Assembly: GCA_963815505.1 (NCBI GenBank)
Contig: CAWFGU010000021.1
Span: 14,610-78,609 of the forward strand
Reading direction: 5' to 3'
DNA: 64,000 nucleotides
Source: CAXBBB01 sp963815505
GTDB taxonomy: Bacteria > Bacteroidota > Rhodothermia > Rhodothermales > BA12
Under the pieces are notes generated by a model that did no database searches, had not been told where the DNA came from, and was given only the letters and a program-made list of their open reading frames with translations. How positions within the stretch are numbered: the stretch's first letter is position 1; each line of letters opens with the position of its first letter. The position numbers and the translations under genes are program-made. This document shows, piece by piece, positions 34,949-44,955 of the stretch.

Positions 34949-35740
34949 ATGTCGCAGCCTTCATTGGGTCCATCTTTGCCGAAATCCGACCGCACGCGCG
35001 GCGCCCTGCTCGGCCTCGCTGCCGGCGAAGCGCTCGGTCGGCCCGTCGACAAAATGAGCCACCAGAATGTGCGGACGTACTTCAAAGGCATCAAAGGCTA
35101 CGTCGGACACGAGCGGACGGACGTGAAGGCAGGCGCCATCGGCCCCATAGCACACGGCATCCCCGGCTTCGTCATCGGCATACGCGGCGACTGGAGCGCA
35201 CCAGACTTCGACCTCAACGAGGACCAGGGCGATGCGCCACCCGACACCTTGCCTGGCGACGCGCACGACGTAGCGGGCGGAACGATCTCAGTCCTCTACG
35301 ACACTCCCCACCGGCGCGACAGCGTCTTGAAAACGCTCCACACGGCGGCGCTCAGATACACGATAGAGTCCATTCCCGACCAGTTCGACTCCGATCTATT
35401 CTGGATGCACCTCGAAGAGCAGGCCCAGAGCACCGAAATGGCTCAGCCGCTCGCCGACGTGCGCGGCGCCCTCGACTACTTCCCGCTCGACCTCGCTGAC
35501 GCGTGCGGAGAGACCGATACAGTAATGTCGGCGTGGCTCTTTGGCGTGGCGATGTTCGCGCGCAATCCTCACCTCGTAGAGGCGACGCTGCTATCGGCTG
35601 TCAACGTCGGCGGATGGGCGAGCATTGTCGGGGCGACGGCGGGCAGCCTGCTCGGCGCGCTCAACGGGTGGAGCGCGTTTCCGGCTGAGTGGCGCGACGG
35701 GCTGACTGGCGCCGACGACTTGCGCGCGCTGGCCGGATAG
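34949..35740 (+). CDS. ADP-ribosylglycohydrolase (DraG) family protein with degenerate metal motifs
   Basis: From the ATG at 34949 the product has 263 residues. The opening TRGALLGLAAGEALGRPVD and the closing NVGGWASIVGATAGSLLGALNG with FPAEWRDGL place it in the DraG fold. The metal-binding positions are changed: GDALG is GEALG, the TDDTQM motif reads DVAGGTISVL, and GGDTDT reads NVGGWAS. Normal ADP-ribose hydrolysis with two magnesium ions is therefore doubtful, and it may be a binding protein or act differently. It is divergent from ccmB. Confidence 0.75.
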   Translation: MSQPSLGPSLPKSDRTRGALLGLAAGEALGRPVDKMSHQNVRTYFKGIKGYVGHERTDVKAGAIGPIAHGIPGFVIGIRGDWSAPDFDLNEDQGDAPPDTLPGDAHDVAGGTISVLYDTPHRRDSVLKTLHTAALRYTIESIPDQFDSDLFWMHLEEQAQSTEMAQPLADVRGALDYFPLDLADACGETDTVMSAWLFGVAMFARNPHLVEATLLSAVNVGGWASIVGATAGSLLGALNGWSAFPAEWRDGLTGADDLRALAG

Positions 35741-35826
35741 CGCTCTCACGTCGGCGTTACGCCGCGAGGGAAACGCCAACACGCCGGTGCGCTTCCACCC
35801 GCCTCACCTCCATCGACCTTTCCGTA

Positions 35827-36360
35827 ATGCCCGCTACCCCGCACGTCCAGAACTCCAACGAGCCGACGAGAGCAGAAGCCATCGAAACACTCGCCGACAT
35901 CCTCACCGGCTACCGCGTCTGTATGCTCGTCACACGCGACGCGTCGGAAGGCGTACTCCGGGGCCGCCCGATGGCACTGCGCAACGACCGGTTCGAGGGC
36001 ACGCTCTGGTTTCTGACCGATAGCCGCTCGCACAAAGTGGACGAAGTCGAGGACGAGCGCGACGTATGCGTAGTCATCAGCGATCCGAGCCAGGAGCGCT
36101 CCGTCTCGGTGTCCGGTAAGGCGTTCTTGTCGCGCGACCGTGCCAAGATCCATGAGGTCTGGACCGAGGCCGACATGTCGTGGTTTCCCGAAGGGCCAGA
36201 CGGCGAGCACGTGGCGCTGCTGCGCATCGAGGTGACGGCGGCAGAGTATTGGGATGCCCCGGACGCCAAACTCGTCCAACTCTTCGGCCTCGCCAAAGCA
36301 CTCGTCACGGGCGAGCCATACAAAGGCGAAGGATCCGAAAATGCCAAGCTGGAGATGTGA
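35827..36360 (+). CDS. Pyridoxamine 5'-phosphate oxidase-fold protein (general stress type)
   Basis: The start is the ATG at 35827 (177 residues). LADILTGYRVCMLVT, LRGRPMALRN, GTLWFLTDSRSHKVDEVE, VCVVISDPSQERSVSVSGKA and the late ALLRIEVTAAEYWDAPDAKLVQLF follow the general stress protein 26 pattern, a split-barrel that binds flavin or F420. A redox or stress role is inferred from the family. A terminator lies 31 bases downstream. Confidence 0.88.
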   Translation: MPATPHVQNSNEPTRAEAIETLADILTGYRVCMLVTRDASEGVLRGRPMALRNDRFEGTLWFLTDSRSHKVDEVEDERDVCVVISDPSQERSVSVSGKAFLSRDRAKIHEVWTEADMSWFPEGPDGEHVALLRIEVTAAEYWDAPDAKLVQLFGLAKALVTGEPYKGEGSENAKLEM

Positions 36361-36391
36361 GGGCCCTGGTCGGGCCAGTCTTCAGACAGAC

Positions 36392-36426
36392 AACCGCTCG
36401 GCCCTCACTTCGAGAGCCGAGCGGTT
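36392..36426. terminator. Bidirectional hairpin between convergent genes
   Basis: AACCGCTCGGC at 36392-36402 pairs exactly with GCCGAGCGGTT at 36416-36426, an 11-base stem with a 13-base loop. It lies between the PPOX-fold gene (rightward) and murB (leftward), where a shared terminator is expected. T-tracts are weak on both sides. Confidence 0.65.
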
Positions 36427-36431
36427 GCGTT

Positions 36432-37391
36432 CTACCCGACGGCGGTCGGCGTGTCGAACTCGCCGATGAAGCCGATTTCGGTTTGGAGCGCGTACCCCGT
36501 TTCCTTTTCGACCGTCGCCTGGATGTGGTCGATTAGGCCGCGCACGTCAGCGGCTTTGGCATTGTCGGCGTTGATCAAGATGTTGGCGTGGCGCTGCGTG
36601 ACCATCGCTCCACCGACGCGCAGTCCTTTCATGCCGCACCCGTCGATCAGCCGCCCCGCACCGACGCCTTCGATTTTTTTGAAGATGGAGCCAGCCGACG
36701 GCTCACTGTGCAACGGCGGATGGCGCTCGCGGCGCCACTCGATGTTGGCTTCCATCACCTCGTGCATGCGGCCCCGGTCGCCGGGCGTGAGTTGGAACGT
36801 GGCCGATAGCACGATGTCGTCCGTGATGTGGAGCGTCGAATAGTCGTATCCGAAGTCGAACCACTCGTGATCGACGATGCGGCGCGCGTTGTCCTCGCCC
36901 AGCAGTTCGGCCGACAGCGTGACCTCCTCGACGAACATCGTCCGCTCGCGTTCGGGCGGCGGCGATAGAAAGTGCAGGTTCTGCCACAACGCCCCGCCGA
37001 CCGTCGACGGGATGCCGACGTAATGCTCCAAACCGGACAAACCCGCATCGACAGCCTCGGTGATCACGTCGGGATATAAAACCGCGCCGCTCTCGGCCCA
37101 CAACTGCGCACCGTCGCGGTCGATGCGGACGTGCCGGGCGGCATTTCTGATCACGAGCCCGCGGTAGCCGCCATCGCCGACGAGAATGTTGGCGCCCAAG
37201 CCGAGGAGGAAGAAGGGAATTTCTAACTCGCGTGCCACCGTAACGGCTTCGGCAAGTTCATCTGCCGTGTGAGCTTCGAAAAACAGATCCGCCGGGCCAC
37301 CGATTCGGAACGTGGTGTAGGGAGCGAGTGAAACGTCGCGCTGGAGTCGGGGACCAAGGCGAGCGGAAAGCGCTTCGTGTTTTCTAGTCAA
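36432..37391 (-). CDS. murB: UDP-N-acetylenolpyruvoylglucosamine reductase
   Basis: MurB reduces UDP-GlcNAc-enolpyruvate to UDP-MurNAc with NADPH and FAD. The FAD domain shows YTTFRIGGPADLF, LGLGANILVGDGGYRGLVI and GLEHYVGIPSTVGGALWQN. The catalytic Ser lies in PSAGSIFKK, and the C-terminal part includes GGAMVTQRHANILIN. The start is uncertain: homology begins at about KHEALSARLG, for which TTG 37391 (319 residues) is the nearest candidate, while the frame is open to 37550. It is divergent from susC. Confidence 0.88.
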   Translation of the reverse strand: MTRKHEALSARLGPRLQRDVSLAPYTTFRIGGPADLFFEAHTADELAEAVTVARELEIPFFLLGLGANILVGDGGYRGLVIRNAARHVRIDRDGAQLWAESGAVLYPDVITEAVDAGLSGLEHYVGIPSTVGGALWQNLHFLSPPPERERTMFVEEVTLSAELLGEDNARRIVDHEWFDFGYDYSTLHITDDIVLSATFQLTPGDRGRMHEVMEANIEWRRERHPPLHSEPSAGSIFKKIEGVGAGRLIDGCGMKGLRVGGAMVTQRHANILINADNAKAADVRGLIDHIQATVEKETGYALQTEIGFIGEFDTPTAVG

Positions 37392-37632
37392 AATCGGTGA
37401 TGGAGAAGAATAGGGCAAGGGTAAGATGGGGATAACGGCGCTGGTGTAAAAGCGTGCCCGTGCAACGACGCCGCGACACCATTGGATGCCCATCCGAACG
37501 GCGATACGGTTCACCGGCATTGCACGACGATCCACAGATGGGGCACACAACTGAGCACCGACACACTTTCATAACACTTGGGGCGCACTATCTTCTCTTT
37601 CCACGCGCCACCCCACTTTACCGGCGCACCGA

Positions 37633-37646
37633 TTGCCATTTGGCAA
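37633..37646. promoter_or_regulatory. Short palindrome upstream of susC, candidate operator
   Basis: TTGCCA at 37633-37638 and TGGCAA at 37641-37646 are perfect arms with a TT spacer, 31 bases before the susC ATG. A position this close to the start suits a repressor site overlapping the promoter. No cognate regulator is encoded nearby. Confidence 0.35.
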
Positions 37647-37676
37647 CAACCCCCACACACCATACTTATAGCTACT

Positions 37677-40600
37677 ATGAGAAGCACGCTCCTCAGCGCG
37701 CTCCTCGGCCTGCTCCTCGTCCCCGCTGCCTTTGCGCAGGTTGGAACGATTCGGGGCACGGTCGTGGACCAAACGGGACAGGCTGTCCCCGGCGCCAACG
37801 TTGTCTTTGAAGGCACCACGCTTGGCACCGCCACCGACCTCGACGGGATGTACGAGTTTTCGGCTCCCGCCGGCACCTACACGCTCGTCGTCACCGCCAT
37901 CGGCTACCGCACGCAGCGCGTGGCAGGCATCGACCTGACCAGCAGCGGCGTCCTCACGCGCGATGTTGTCGATCAACGCCGACGTTCTCGGCCTCGACGA
38001 CGTCGTCGTTACCGGATTCTCGACGACCGCACGCCGCAACGTAACGGCCTCGATCGGAAGCGTTGGAGGCGAGAAACTCCGCGACACGCCAGTCGCCACC
38101 GCTGACGCCGCCCTCCAGGGCCGCGTGGCTGGTGTGACCGTCCTGCGCTCATCGGGCACGCCCGGTGGCGGCGTCTCGGTCCGCGTCCGCGGTGCCACTT
38201 CGATTAACGGTTCCAACGAGCCGCTCTACGTCATCGACGGCGTCCCGGTCACCAGCGGCAGCTTCTCCAACGTCGGAGCAGGTAACCAGGGCCTCAACGC
38301 CCTATCGACGCTCAGCCCCTCCGACATCCAGTCGATGGAAGTGCTCAAAGATGCCGCCGCTTCGGCCATCTACGGCACACGCGGCGCCAACGGCGTCGTT
38401 CTGATTACGACGCGTCGCGGCCAGTCCGGCCAGACGACGATCGAGTTCGAAAGCAGCTTCGGCTCCAACTCGTTCGGCCCCGTCGAATACGAGTCGCTGA
38501 CCGGCCCGCAGTACATCATGCTCCGCAACGAAGGCGTCGTCAACCAGTTCGGCCCGACTCGCTTCGGTACCACATTCTACGGCAACCCCGACACGATGTC
38601 GACGACCAACTACTGGGACGAAGTCACTCGTACGGGTACCGTCCAGAACTACCGCCTCTCGGCTTCGGGTGGCGACAGCCGCACGCAGTACCGCGTCTCG
38701 GGTAACTACACCGACGAAGAAGGCGCCGTCATCGAAGCCGGGCAGCAGCGCGTAGGCGGTCTGCTCAGCGTCGACCACCGCTGGAACGAGCGCGGAACGG
38801 TTTCGGCTACCGCCAACTACAGCCGCTCGACGGTTCAGCGTGTCGGTAACGACAACTACATCTACGGCGTGCTCACCAACGGTCTGCTTGCCGCTCCTAA
38901 CCAGCCCGTCTACTCGGGCGACCCGGCCGCAGGGCGTCTTCAACCGGTCGTCGGGCCCCTTCTCCAACCCGGTCGCCGAAGCGCAGAAAGACTTCGACGC
39001 CGTGCGCACGGCATTCGTCGGTAACGCAGGCATCGGCTACGAAATCCTGCCCAAGCTGACGGCTCAGGCCAACATCGGGATCAACCGCTTCGACCTGAAC
39101 GAGACGCGCTTCTCGCCCTCGTTCACCTCGCAGGGCGGCGGTACGAACGGCCAGAACGTCCGCAGTGGTACGTTCTTCCAGAACGCGATCCTGCGTGGTA
39201 CGCTAAACTATCGCAACCTGTTTAACGGTGTCCACAACGTGTCCGGCTTGGTCGGCTTCACGTGGGAAGACAGCGATCAGAACGAGATCACGGCGACCGG
39301 AACGCAGTTCGCGACCGACGACGTGTACGCACTCTCGATCGCTGCCGTGACGACGGCCACCGGCTCGTCGACGGAAAGCGGCCTGCGTCGCGCCGTCGCC
39401 TCGGGCGAGTACAGCTACGACAACAAGTACCTGGCTACGTTCTCGCTCAGCGTCGACCAGTCGTCGCGCTTCGGTGAGGAAAACCAGACGGGCGTCTTCC
39501 CCGCCTTCTCGCTAGGCTGGAACGCACAGCAGGAAGGATTCCTGCAGAATGTCAGCTGGATCGACCTGTTCAAGATCCGTGGATCCTACGGACTGACGGG
39601 TAACGACGACATCGGCAACTTCGCCGCACGCGCCCTCTACGGTGGCGGTCAGGACTATGCCAACACGCCGGGCTTCGGTCCCGCGTCGCTGGGTAACGCC
39701 TTCCTGTCGTGGGAAGAGACCGAGCAGGCCTCGTTGGGCCTCGACTTCGGCTTCTTTACGGGCCGTCTTGGTGGCTCGGTCGAGATCTACCAGAAGGATA
39801 CCAACCAGGGTATCTTCAACCAGCCGTTCCCCTCGTCGAGTGGATACTTCGGTCGCGTCGGCAACGTAACGGAGTTGCGTAACCGGGGCATCGAGTTCCA
39901 GCTGGACACGCGCAACATCGACACGCGCAACTTCTCGTGGAACACGACGATCAACTTGGGCTCGAACGACAACCAGGTCGTCAAGCTCGTTGACGGTGAC
40001 TTCGACGGCGAAGGCGACCCGATCGACTCGGGCTTTGCCAGCCGCATTGCCGAAGGCGAGCCGCTCGGAGCGTTCTACGGATGGCGCTGGGACGGCGTCT
40101 TCCAGAGCGAAGACGAACTGTGCAAGAGCCAGACGGGTGAGACCTCTGCCGCTCGCAACACGCGCTGTGCAGCCGCAGGATTGGCCTTCCAGAGTGGAAA
40201 CAGCTCGCTCGGAGATTTCCGGTTCAAGGACATCAACAACGATGGAATCATCAACGGCGATGACCGCGAGATTCTCGGCCACGCCAACCCGGACTTGTTC
40301 GGTGGTATCACGAATGACTTCACGCTGTATGGTTTCAACGTGAGCGCTTTCCTGCAGTTCTCGCTCGGTAACGAGACGTTCAACGCGTCGCGCCAGTTCT
40401 ACCAAGGACCGGGGCAGACGTTTGGCACGAGCGCCGCGTCGCTCAACCGCTGGACGCCCGAGAACACCAACACGGACATTCCGCGTGCCACGAACAGCGA
40501 TCCCAACGACAACGACCGCGACTCGGATTACTTCATGGAAGACGGCTCGTACCTCCGCCTGCGTACGCTGACGGTTTCGTACAACGTGCCTTCGCGCTTC

Positions 40601-40789
40601 CTGAACCAGATCTCGATGCGCGGATTGCGCGTGTTCTTCGTGGGTGAAAACCTGTGGACGACGACCAATTACAGCGGTCTCGACCCCGAAGTCTCGACGT
40701 TCGACCGCTCGAACACGGCGTTCGGCACGGACTTCTTCACGTACCCGCAGTCGCAGCGCTTCACCGTAGGCGCCCGCGTCACGCTCTAA
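37677..40789 (+). CDS. SusC/RagA-family TonB-dependent outer-membrane receptor, two one-base insertions
   Basis: Repaired length is 1036 residues. A signal peptide (MRSTLLSALLGLLLVPAAFAQ) is followed by a carboxypeptidase-like domain (IRGTVVDQTGQAVPGANVVFEGTTLGTATDLDG), a plug (DDVVVTGFSTTARRNVTASI, SVRVRGATSINGSNEPLYVIDGVPV) and a large barrel ending SQRFTVGARVTL. Extra bases near 37965 (RDV to SINADVLGL) and near 38925 (YSGD to QGVFNRSSGPFSNP) split it. It imports an oligosaccharide or peptide with the downstream SusD. There is no TonB-box extension or FecR/sigma pair next to it. Confidence 0.93.
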
Positions 40790-40816
40790 ACAGGTCACGT
40801 CCTAAACGAAACGAAC

Positions 40817-40864
40817 GCACCCCGCGCTGGGGACTGGTTGCCAGACTCGGCGCGGGGTGCTTTT
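40817..40864 (+). terminator. Strong hairpin with T-run between susC and susD
   Basis: GCACCCCGCGC at 40817-40827 pairs exactly with GCGCGGGGTGC at 40850-40860 and is followed by TTTT. It lies 28 bases after the susC stop and ends 13 bases before the susD start. As an intrinsic terminator or mRNA-stabilising stem it would set different levels for SusC and SusD. Confidence 0.75.
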
Positions 40865-40876
40865 CCCCTTTACCCA

Positions 40877-42160
40877 ATGAATCGATTTATTCTCGCATGC
40901 GGCGCACTCGCGCTGCTCGTCCTCCCGGCGTGCGATTCGGTGCTCGACACCGAGCCCATCGCCTCGCTGACACCCGAAGTGGTGTTCAGCAACGGCGAAA
41001 ACCTCAACGCCGCTCTCGTCGCTACGTACAATGCTCTTCAAGGCTTCTACGACGATTACACCATCATGCCCGAGCTGGCGGCTGACAACGCCATTCACAC
41101 CGGCTCTTTCCCCTCGTGGCAGGAAGTCGACGGAATCACCAACATTCCAGCCAACAATGCCGAAGTGCTCGGGCAGTGGTCCGGCTCGTATAGTCTGATC
41201 AACCTCGCCAACAGCGTCATCGTACTGGGCGCCGACACGCCGACCAACATCGACTTCTCCGAGACTGAGAAGGCTCAGGTCATCGCTCAGGCCAAGGTGC
41301 TGCGCGCGTTTGCGTATCACAACTTGGTGCGCTGGTTCGGTGATGTGCCGCTCATCCTTCAGCCCACCACGCCCGCTAGCGAAGGTGCTACTCTGTTCGT
41401 GGGTCGCACGGCTGCTTCGGCTGTCTACGACCAGATCGTAAAGGATCTGACCGAAGCAGAAGCTACTCTGCCGGCTTCGGGTCCTAGCGCGTTCGTCTCT
41501 TCGACAACGGCCAAGGCTCTCCTCTCGCGCGTATATCTCTACACGGAGAACTATGCCGGAGCAGCAGCCAAAGCGCAGGAAGTCATCTCCAGCGGCTCGT
41601 TCTCGGGAGCGGATCCTGTCTGGAACCTGACCTACTCGGTCAACGACCAGAATGGCATGGCCTTCTTCGCGTACCGCGCGGGACGTTACGAGTATGCTCC
41701 GGACCCGGACATAGCGAGTGCTTACGCCAGCGCCGATTCGACGCGCCGCAAGCGCAACATCGCCTTCGTAGGCCCCGACCTGACGATCGTCAAGTACACC
41801 GATCTCGCGACGGGTTCGGACCCGCTCTTCCCGATTCGCTACGCGGAAGTGGTGCTCAACCGCGCTGAAGCACTGGCGCGCACGAGCAACGAGAGCGGCG
41901 CTCGCGACCTGTTGAACCAGATACGCCCCGACGACCTCGGCGACATAGCCGCCACGGTTACGGGTACTGGCCTTATCGACGCAATCATTGCCGAGCGACG
42001 CCTCGAGTTGGCTTTTGAAGGTCACCGGTGGCACGATCTGATTCGTACCGGCCGTGCACAGAGCGAACTAGGCTTCACCGACACCAAAGCGCTGCTCTGG
42101 CCGATCCCACAGCGTGAGTTGGACATCAACTCCAACCTGACGCAGAATCCTGGCTACTAA
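40877..42160 (+). CDS. SusD/RagB-family surface nutrient-binding lipoprotein
   Basis: The start is the ATG at 40877 (427 residues). The lipoprotein signal ends LPAC, and Cys19 would be lipidated. Tetratricopeptide-like helices follow the SusD pattern (AEVLGQWSGSYSLINLANSVI, QAKVLRAFAYHNLVRWFGDVPLI, ALLSRVYLYTENYAGAAAKAQEVI), and the end is FEGHRWHDLIRTGRAQSELGF and LLWPIPQRELDINSNLTQNPGY. SusD captures the substrate over the SusC barrel. No hydrolase or regulator follows, so the substrate is unknown. Confidence 0.93.
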   Translation: MNRFILACGALALLVLPACDSVLDTEPIASLTPEVVFSNGENLNAALVATYNALQGFYDDYTIMPELAADNAIHTGSFPSWQEVDGITNIPANNAEVLGQWSGSYSLINLANSVIVLGADTPTNIDFSETEKAQVIAQAKVLRAFAYHNLVRWFGDVPLILQPTTPASEGATLFVGRTAASAVYDQIVKDLTEAEATLPASGPSAFVSSTTAKALLSRVYLYTENYAGAAAKAQEVISSGSFSGADPVWNLTYSVNDQNGMAFFAYRAGRYEYAPDPDIASAYASADSTRRKRNIAFVGPDLTIVKYTDLATGSDPLFPIRYAEVVLNRAEALARTSNESGARDLLNQIRPDDLGDIAATVTGTGLIDAIIAERRLELAFEGHRWHDLIRTGRAQSELGFTDTKALLWPIPQRELDINSNLTQNPGY

Positions 42161-42179
42161 GCCTACTGCGCATGCGCGG

Positions 42180-42211
42180 AGCGGCCGTCTCACCTAGGTG
42201 GGGCGGCCGCT
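42180..42211 (+). terminator. Long hairpin terminator after susD
   Basis: The 15 bases at 42180-42194 pair with 42197-42211 (13 Watson-Crick pairs and two G-T wobbles) around a TA turn, followed by TCTGCG. It begins 20 bases after the susD stop and should end the susC-susD transcript. Confidence 0.65.
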
Positions 42212-42366
42212 TCTGCGTTATCAAACAGAGGCCCGAGTTGGAAATGGTTCGTTTCGTGCCGTCATTGCGAGAGAAAATGAGCACCCATAGGGTGAAATCA
42301 GCTCTAGTCCCGCTGGAGGCACAGCTTTTGCGGAAGACCCTGGTACCCCCTCCCCCCTATACGATT

Positions 42367-43921
42367 ATGGCAGAGACGACACCACCGCCCGCCGAGGCGC
42401 CTGAGTCGGCGCGGACGGCTACTCCGGTCAACGTCGGCCCTAAAGAACTGCTGCCGGTCAGGCGCCGCACCGCTACCGGTGTTGAGCGCATGGCCTTCGA
42501 ACCAATCAAAAACGAAGGGCACGGTGACGATGACCCCTCGGATGGCGGTAGGCTCTACGTTCGGCGCGCGTTTCTCTTCGGGTCGATCTCGATCATTCTA
42601 ATGGCGATCGTCTGGATCGCGATGGAGAATCCGTTCCCCAACACGGCGCTGTCTGCGTTAGCCGTCGAGCTGAGCTGGCAGGGGCTGTTCGTGTTCTCGT
42701 CGGTTGTTGCGCTGATCTTGTTTCTGATGCTGCTGTTGATGCGCTACTTCGGGCTGATGATCATGTCGTACCTCAACGTGGCGAGCTACACGCACCACGA
42801 AACCGAAGAGAGCGAGATCGGGACGCCAATGATTTCGATTATCGTGCCTGTCTATAACGAAGGCGTCCTGCTCCGCTCCACGATTCAGTCGCTGCTCCAG
42901 CAGAACTATCCCAAGTACGAAATCGTGATCGTCGACGACGGCTCGACCGACGAAACCGGTGACATCGCCCGGGAGATGGTCGGCGAGTATGGGCACGTAA
43001 CGGTCAAACTCGTGGAGAAACCTAACGGCGGCAAGTCGACGGCGCTCAACGCGGGCATTCAGGTAGCCGTGAGCGACTTCGTGCTCAACGTAGACGGCGA
43101 CTCGCAGCTTTCGCCCAATACGCTGCGGCGGTGTATCCGCCACTTCTCGGACCCCAAGCTGGGAGCGGTCGCGGGCAACGTCAAGGTGACCAACCGCACC
43201 AACATGATCACGCGCTTGCAGGCGCTCGAGTACGTCGAAGGCCTGAACATGGCCCGGAGCGCGCAGAGTCTGATCAAGCTCGTCAACATCATCCCCGGAC
43301 CCGCTCGGGCTGTTTCGCAAGCAGGCGATCATCGACGCCGGATGGTACGCGTCGGATACGTTCGCCGAAGACTGCGACGTGACGCTCAAGATGATCCGCG
43401 AGGGCTGGAAGGTCGATTACGAACCCGAGGCGCTGAGCTACACCGAGGCGCCCGACAAGTGGCTAGACCTGCTCAAACAGCGCTACCGGTGGACCCGCGG
43501 CATCGTCCAGGCCATCCGCAAGCACCGCGACCTGTTCTTCAACCCAACGATCAACTTTGGCGGTACGCTCGTGATGTGGTCCATGGCGTTCGAGAGCCTG
43601 ATCTGGCCCATCATGAACGTCTTCGCCAACGTCTACTTTGTTATCGTCGCCGTAACGACGGGCGCCAGCTACTACCTGATCTTCTGGTGGCTCATCCTGA
43701 CGATTCTCGACATGATCGCGGCCATGTACTGCGTCGCCGTCGAGAAGGAAGAGGCTAGCCTGATTCTCTACTCGGTCTTCTACCGCATCTTCTTCATCCT
43801 CTTCGTCGACGTGTGCAAGGCGTTTGCGCTGATCGAAGAAGGACTGGGCCTGGGTATGACCTGGGGCAAGCTGCAGCGCATCGGCTCGGGCGAGGAGTCG
43901 TCTGCTCCGGCCACGACTTAG
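42367..43921 (+). CDS. Family 2 processive glycosyltransferase (PgaC/BcsA-like), one-base insertion
   Basis: Repaired length is 517 residues from the ATG at 42367. Residues 1-65 are disordered. Two membrane helices (about 68-86, 104-136) precede the GT-A domain: PVYNEGVLLRSTIQSLL, IVDDGSTDET (189-197), NGGKSTALNAG, and DGD at 243-245. An extra C near 43303 shifts the frame; it continues GLFRKQAIIDAGW...EDCDVTLKMI and the processive-synthase motif QRYRWTRG, then four or more helices. It should polymerise a UDP-sugar through the inner membrane, as PgaC does for poly-N-acetylglucosamine. It heads a four-gene polysaccharide-type locus. Confidence 0.88.
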
Positions 43922-44110
43922 AGATTCAGCACTTCCCGCTTTGCGACACATAGTGAGACGGAGCACCGTCTTCCTATTCAGTACCACCCCCTTACGGCGT
44001 AAAATAAGCCCTTCTGCACTCCGGCTAATGGTCGGGCACGGTGCTTGTCTTATCGCCCTCACGTTCTCCCCCCGGCAGCCCCCTCTGCCTTCACTGCGCC
44101 CTCTGGACTT

Positions 44111-44911
44111 ATGGAACTCATACCCATCCTCTCGACGATCGTCCTCGTGATGACGATCGCCACCTGCATCCTCGCTGTTGCTGCCTACTTCCTCTACAAA
44201 GCCCGCGAGCGTAAGGCGCGTAAGGCGAGAGATAACGGGACCGCCCCGGCCATCGTCGAGATGCAGGAAGAGCCTCATATGCTCGTCGCACCTCAGGGCA
44301 GCGTTCCCATCGCTGCGCTTCCTCAGGCGCAGGGTGCCTACAACGGAGACCAACGGTACCTCAGCGCCCCGGCCATGGCACCGGCAGACGGTTATTACGG
44401 CGAGCAGCAGCGCTATGACGAACAGCCTTACGCCTACGCGCAACAGTCCAACGGGAATGCGCAGCACCAGCAGCAGTCGAGCGCCGCTCCGGGCGGCTTC
44501 GACTACGACGATCGCCGCCGCGACCAGCAGCCCGAGCGCACCTGGTCTAACACCGATGACCAGAGCAGCCGGCCCGACCAACGCCAGCAGGAACGACAGC
44601 CGCAACAGCAGCAGTCCGGCTCCATGTTTTACGAGTACACCAACGACGGCTTCATTCCCGTCGACGCTCAGCAGCAGCCTCGACGCCAGGTACTACCACC
44701 GGCGCCGCCTCCCGTACCCACGAGTAGCAGCGCCGAGGCCGCTCAGCACTACGCCAGCCGCCAGCAGGCCGAAGCCGACGGTGCTCAGGCCTTCGCGTAC
44801 GAGCAGCGCGCAGAGGCCGAGCAGGCGCAGCGCCAGGCCGCGCAGATGCAGCAGCAAGCTCAGCGTCGCGACGACAACCGGCAGCAGGAAGATGGTTTCG
44901 CGTGGCTCTGA
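44111..44911 (+). CDS. Single-pass membrane protein with long Gln-rich disordered tail
   Basis: The protein has 266 residues from the ATG at 44111. One membrane helix (MELIPILSTIVLVMTIATCILAVAAYFLY) is followed by a basic stop-transfer KARERKARKAR. The remaining 220 residues are low-complexity, rich in Gln, Ala, Pro, Tyr and Arg (many QQQ runs), probably cytoplasmic and unstructured, and end in QQEDGFAWL. No family is recognised. The position between the GT2 synthase and the NodB-like proteins suggests a scaffold or accessory of the synthase, similar in place (not sequence) to PgaD. Confidence 0.7.
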   Translation: MELIPILSTIVLVMTIATCILAVAAYFLYKARERKARKARDNGTAPAIVEMQEEPHMLVAPQGSVPIAALPQAQGAYNGDQRYLSAPAMAPADGYYGEQQRYDEQPYAYAQQSNGNAQHQQQSSAAPGGFDYDDRRRDQQPERTWSNTDDQSSRPDQRQQERQPQQQQSGSMFYEYTNDGFIPVDAQQQPRRQVLPPAPPPVPTSSSAEAAQHYASRQQAEADGAQAFAYEQRAEAEQAQRQAAQMQQQAQRRDDNRQQEDGFAWL

Positions 44912-44955
44912 GCCTGCGCCACCGTCCTCTCCACCTCTGACGCTCCCCCCACGCC

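Noticed and set aside
37551..37676. Riboswitch upstream of susC
   Set aside because: Only a 6-base palindrome is visible; no multi-stem conserved core could be drawn.
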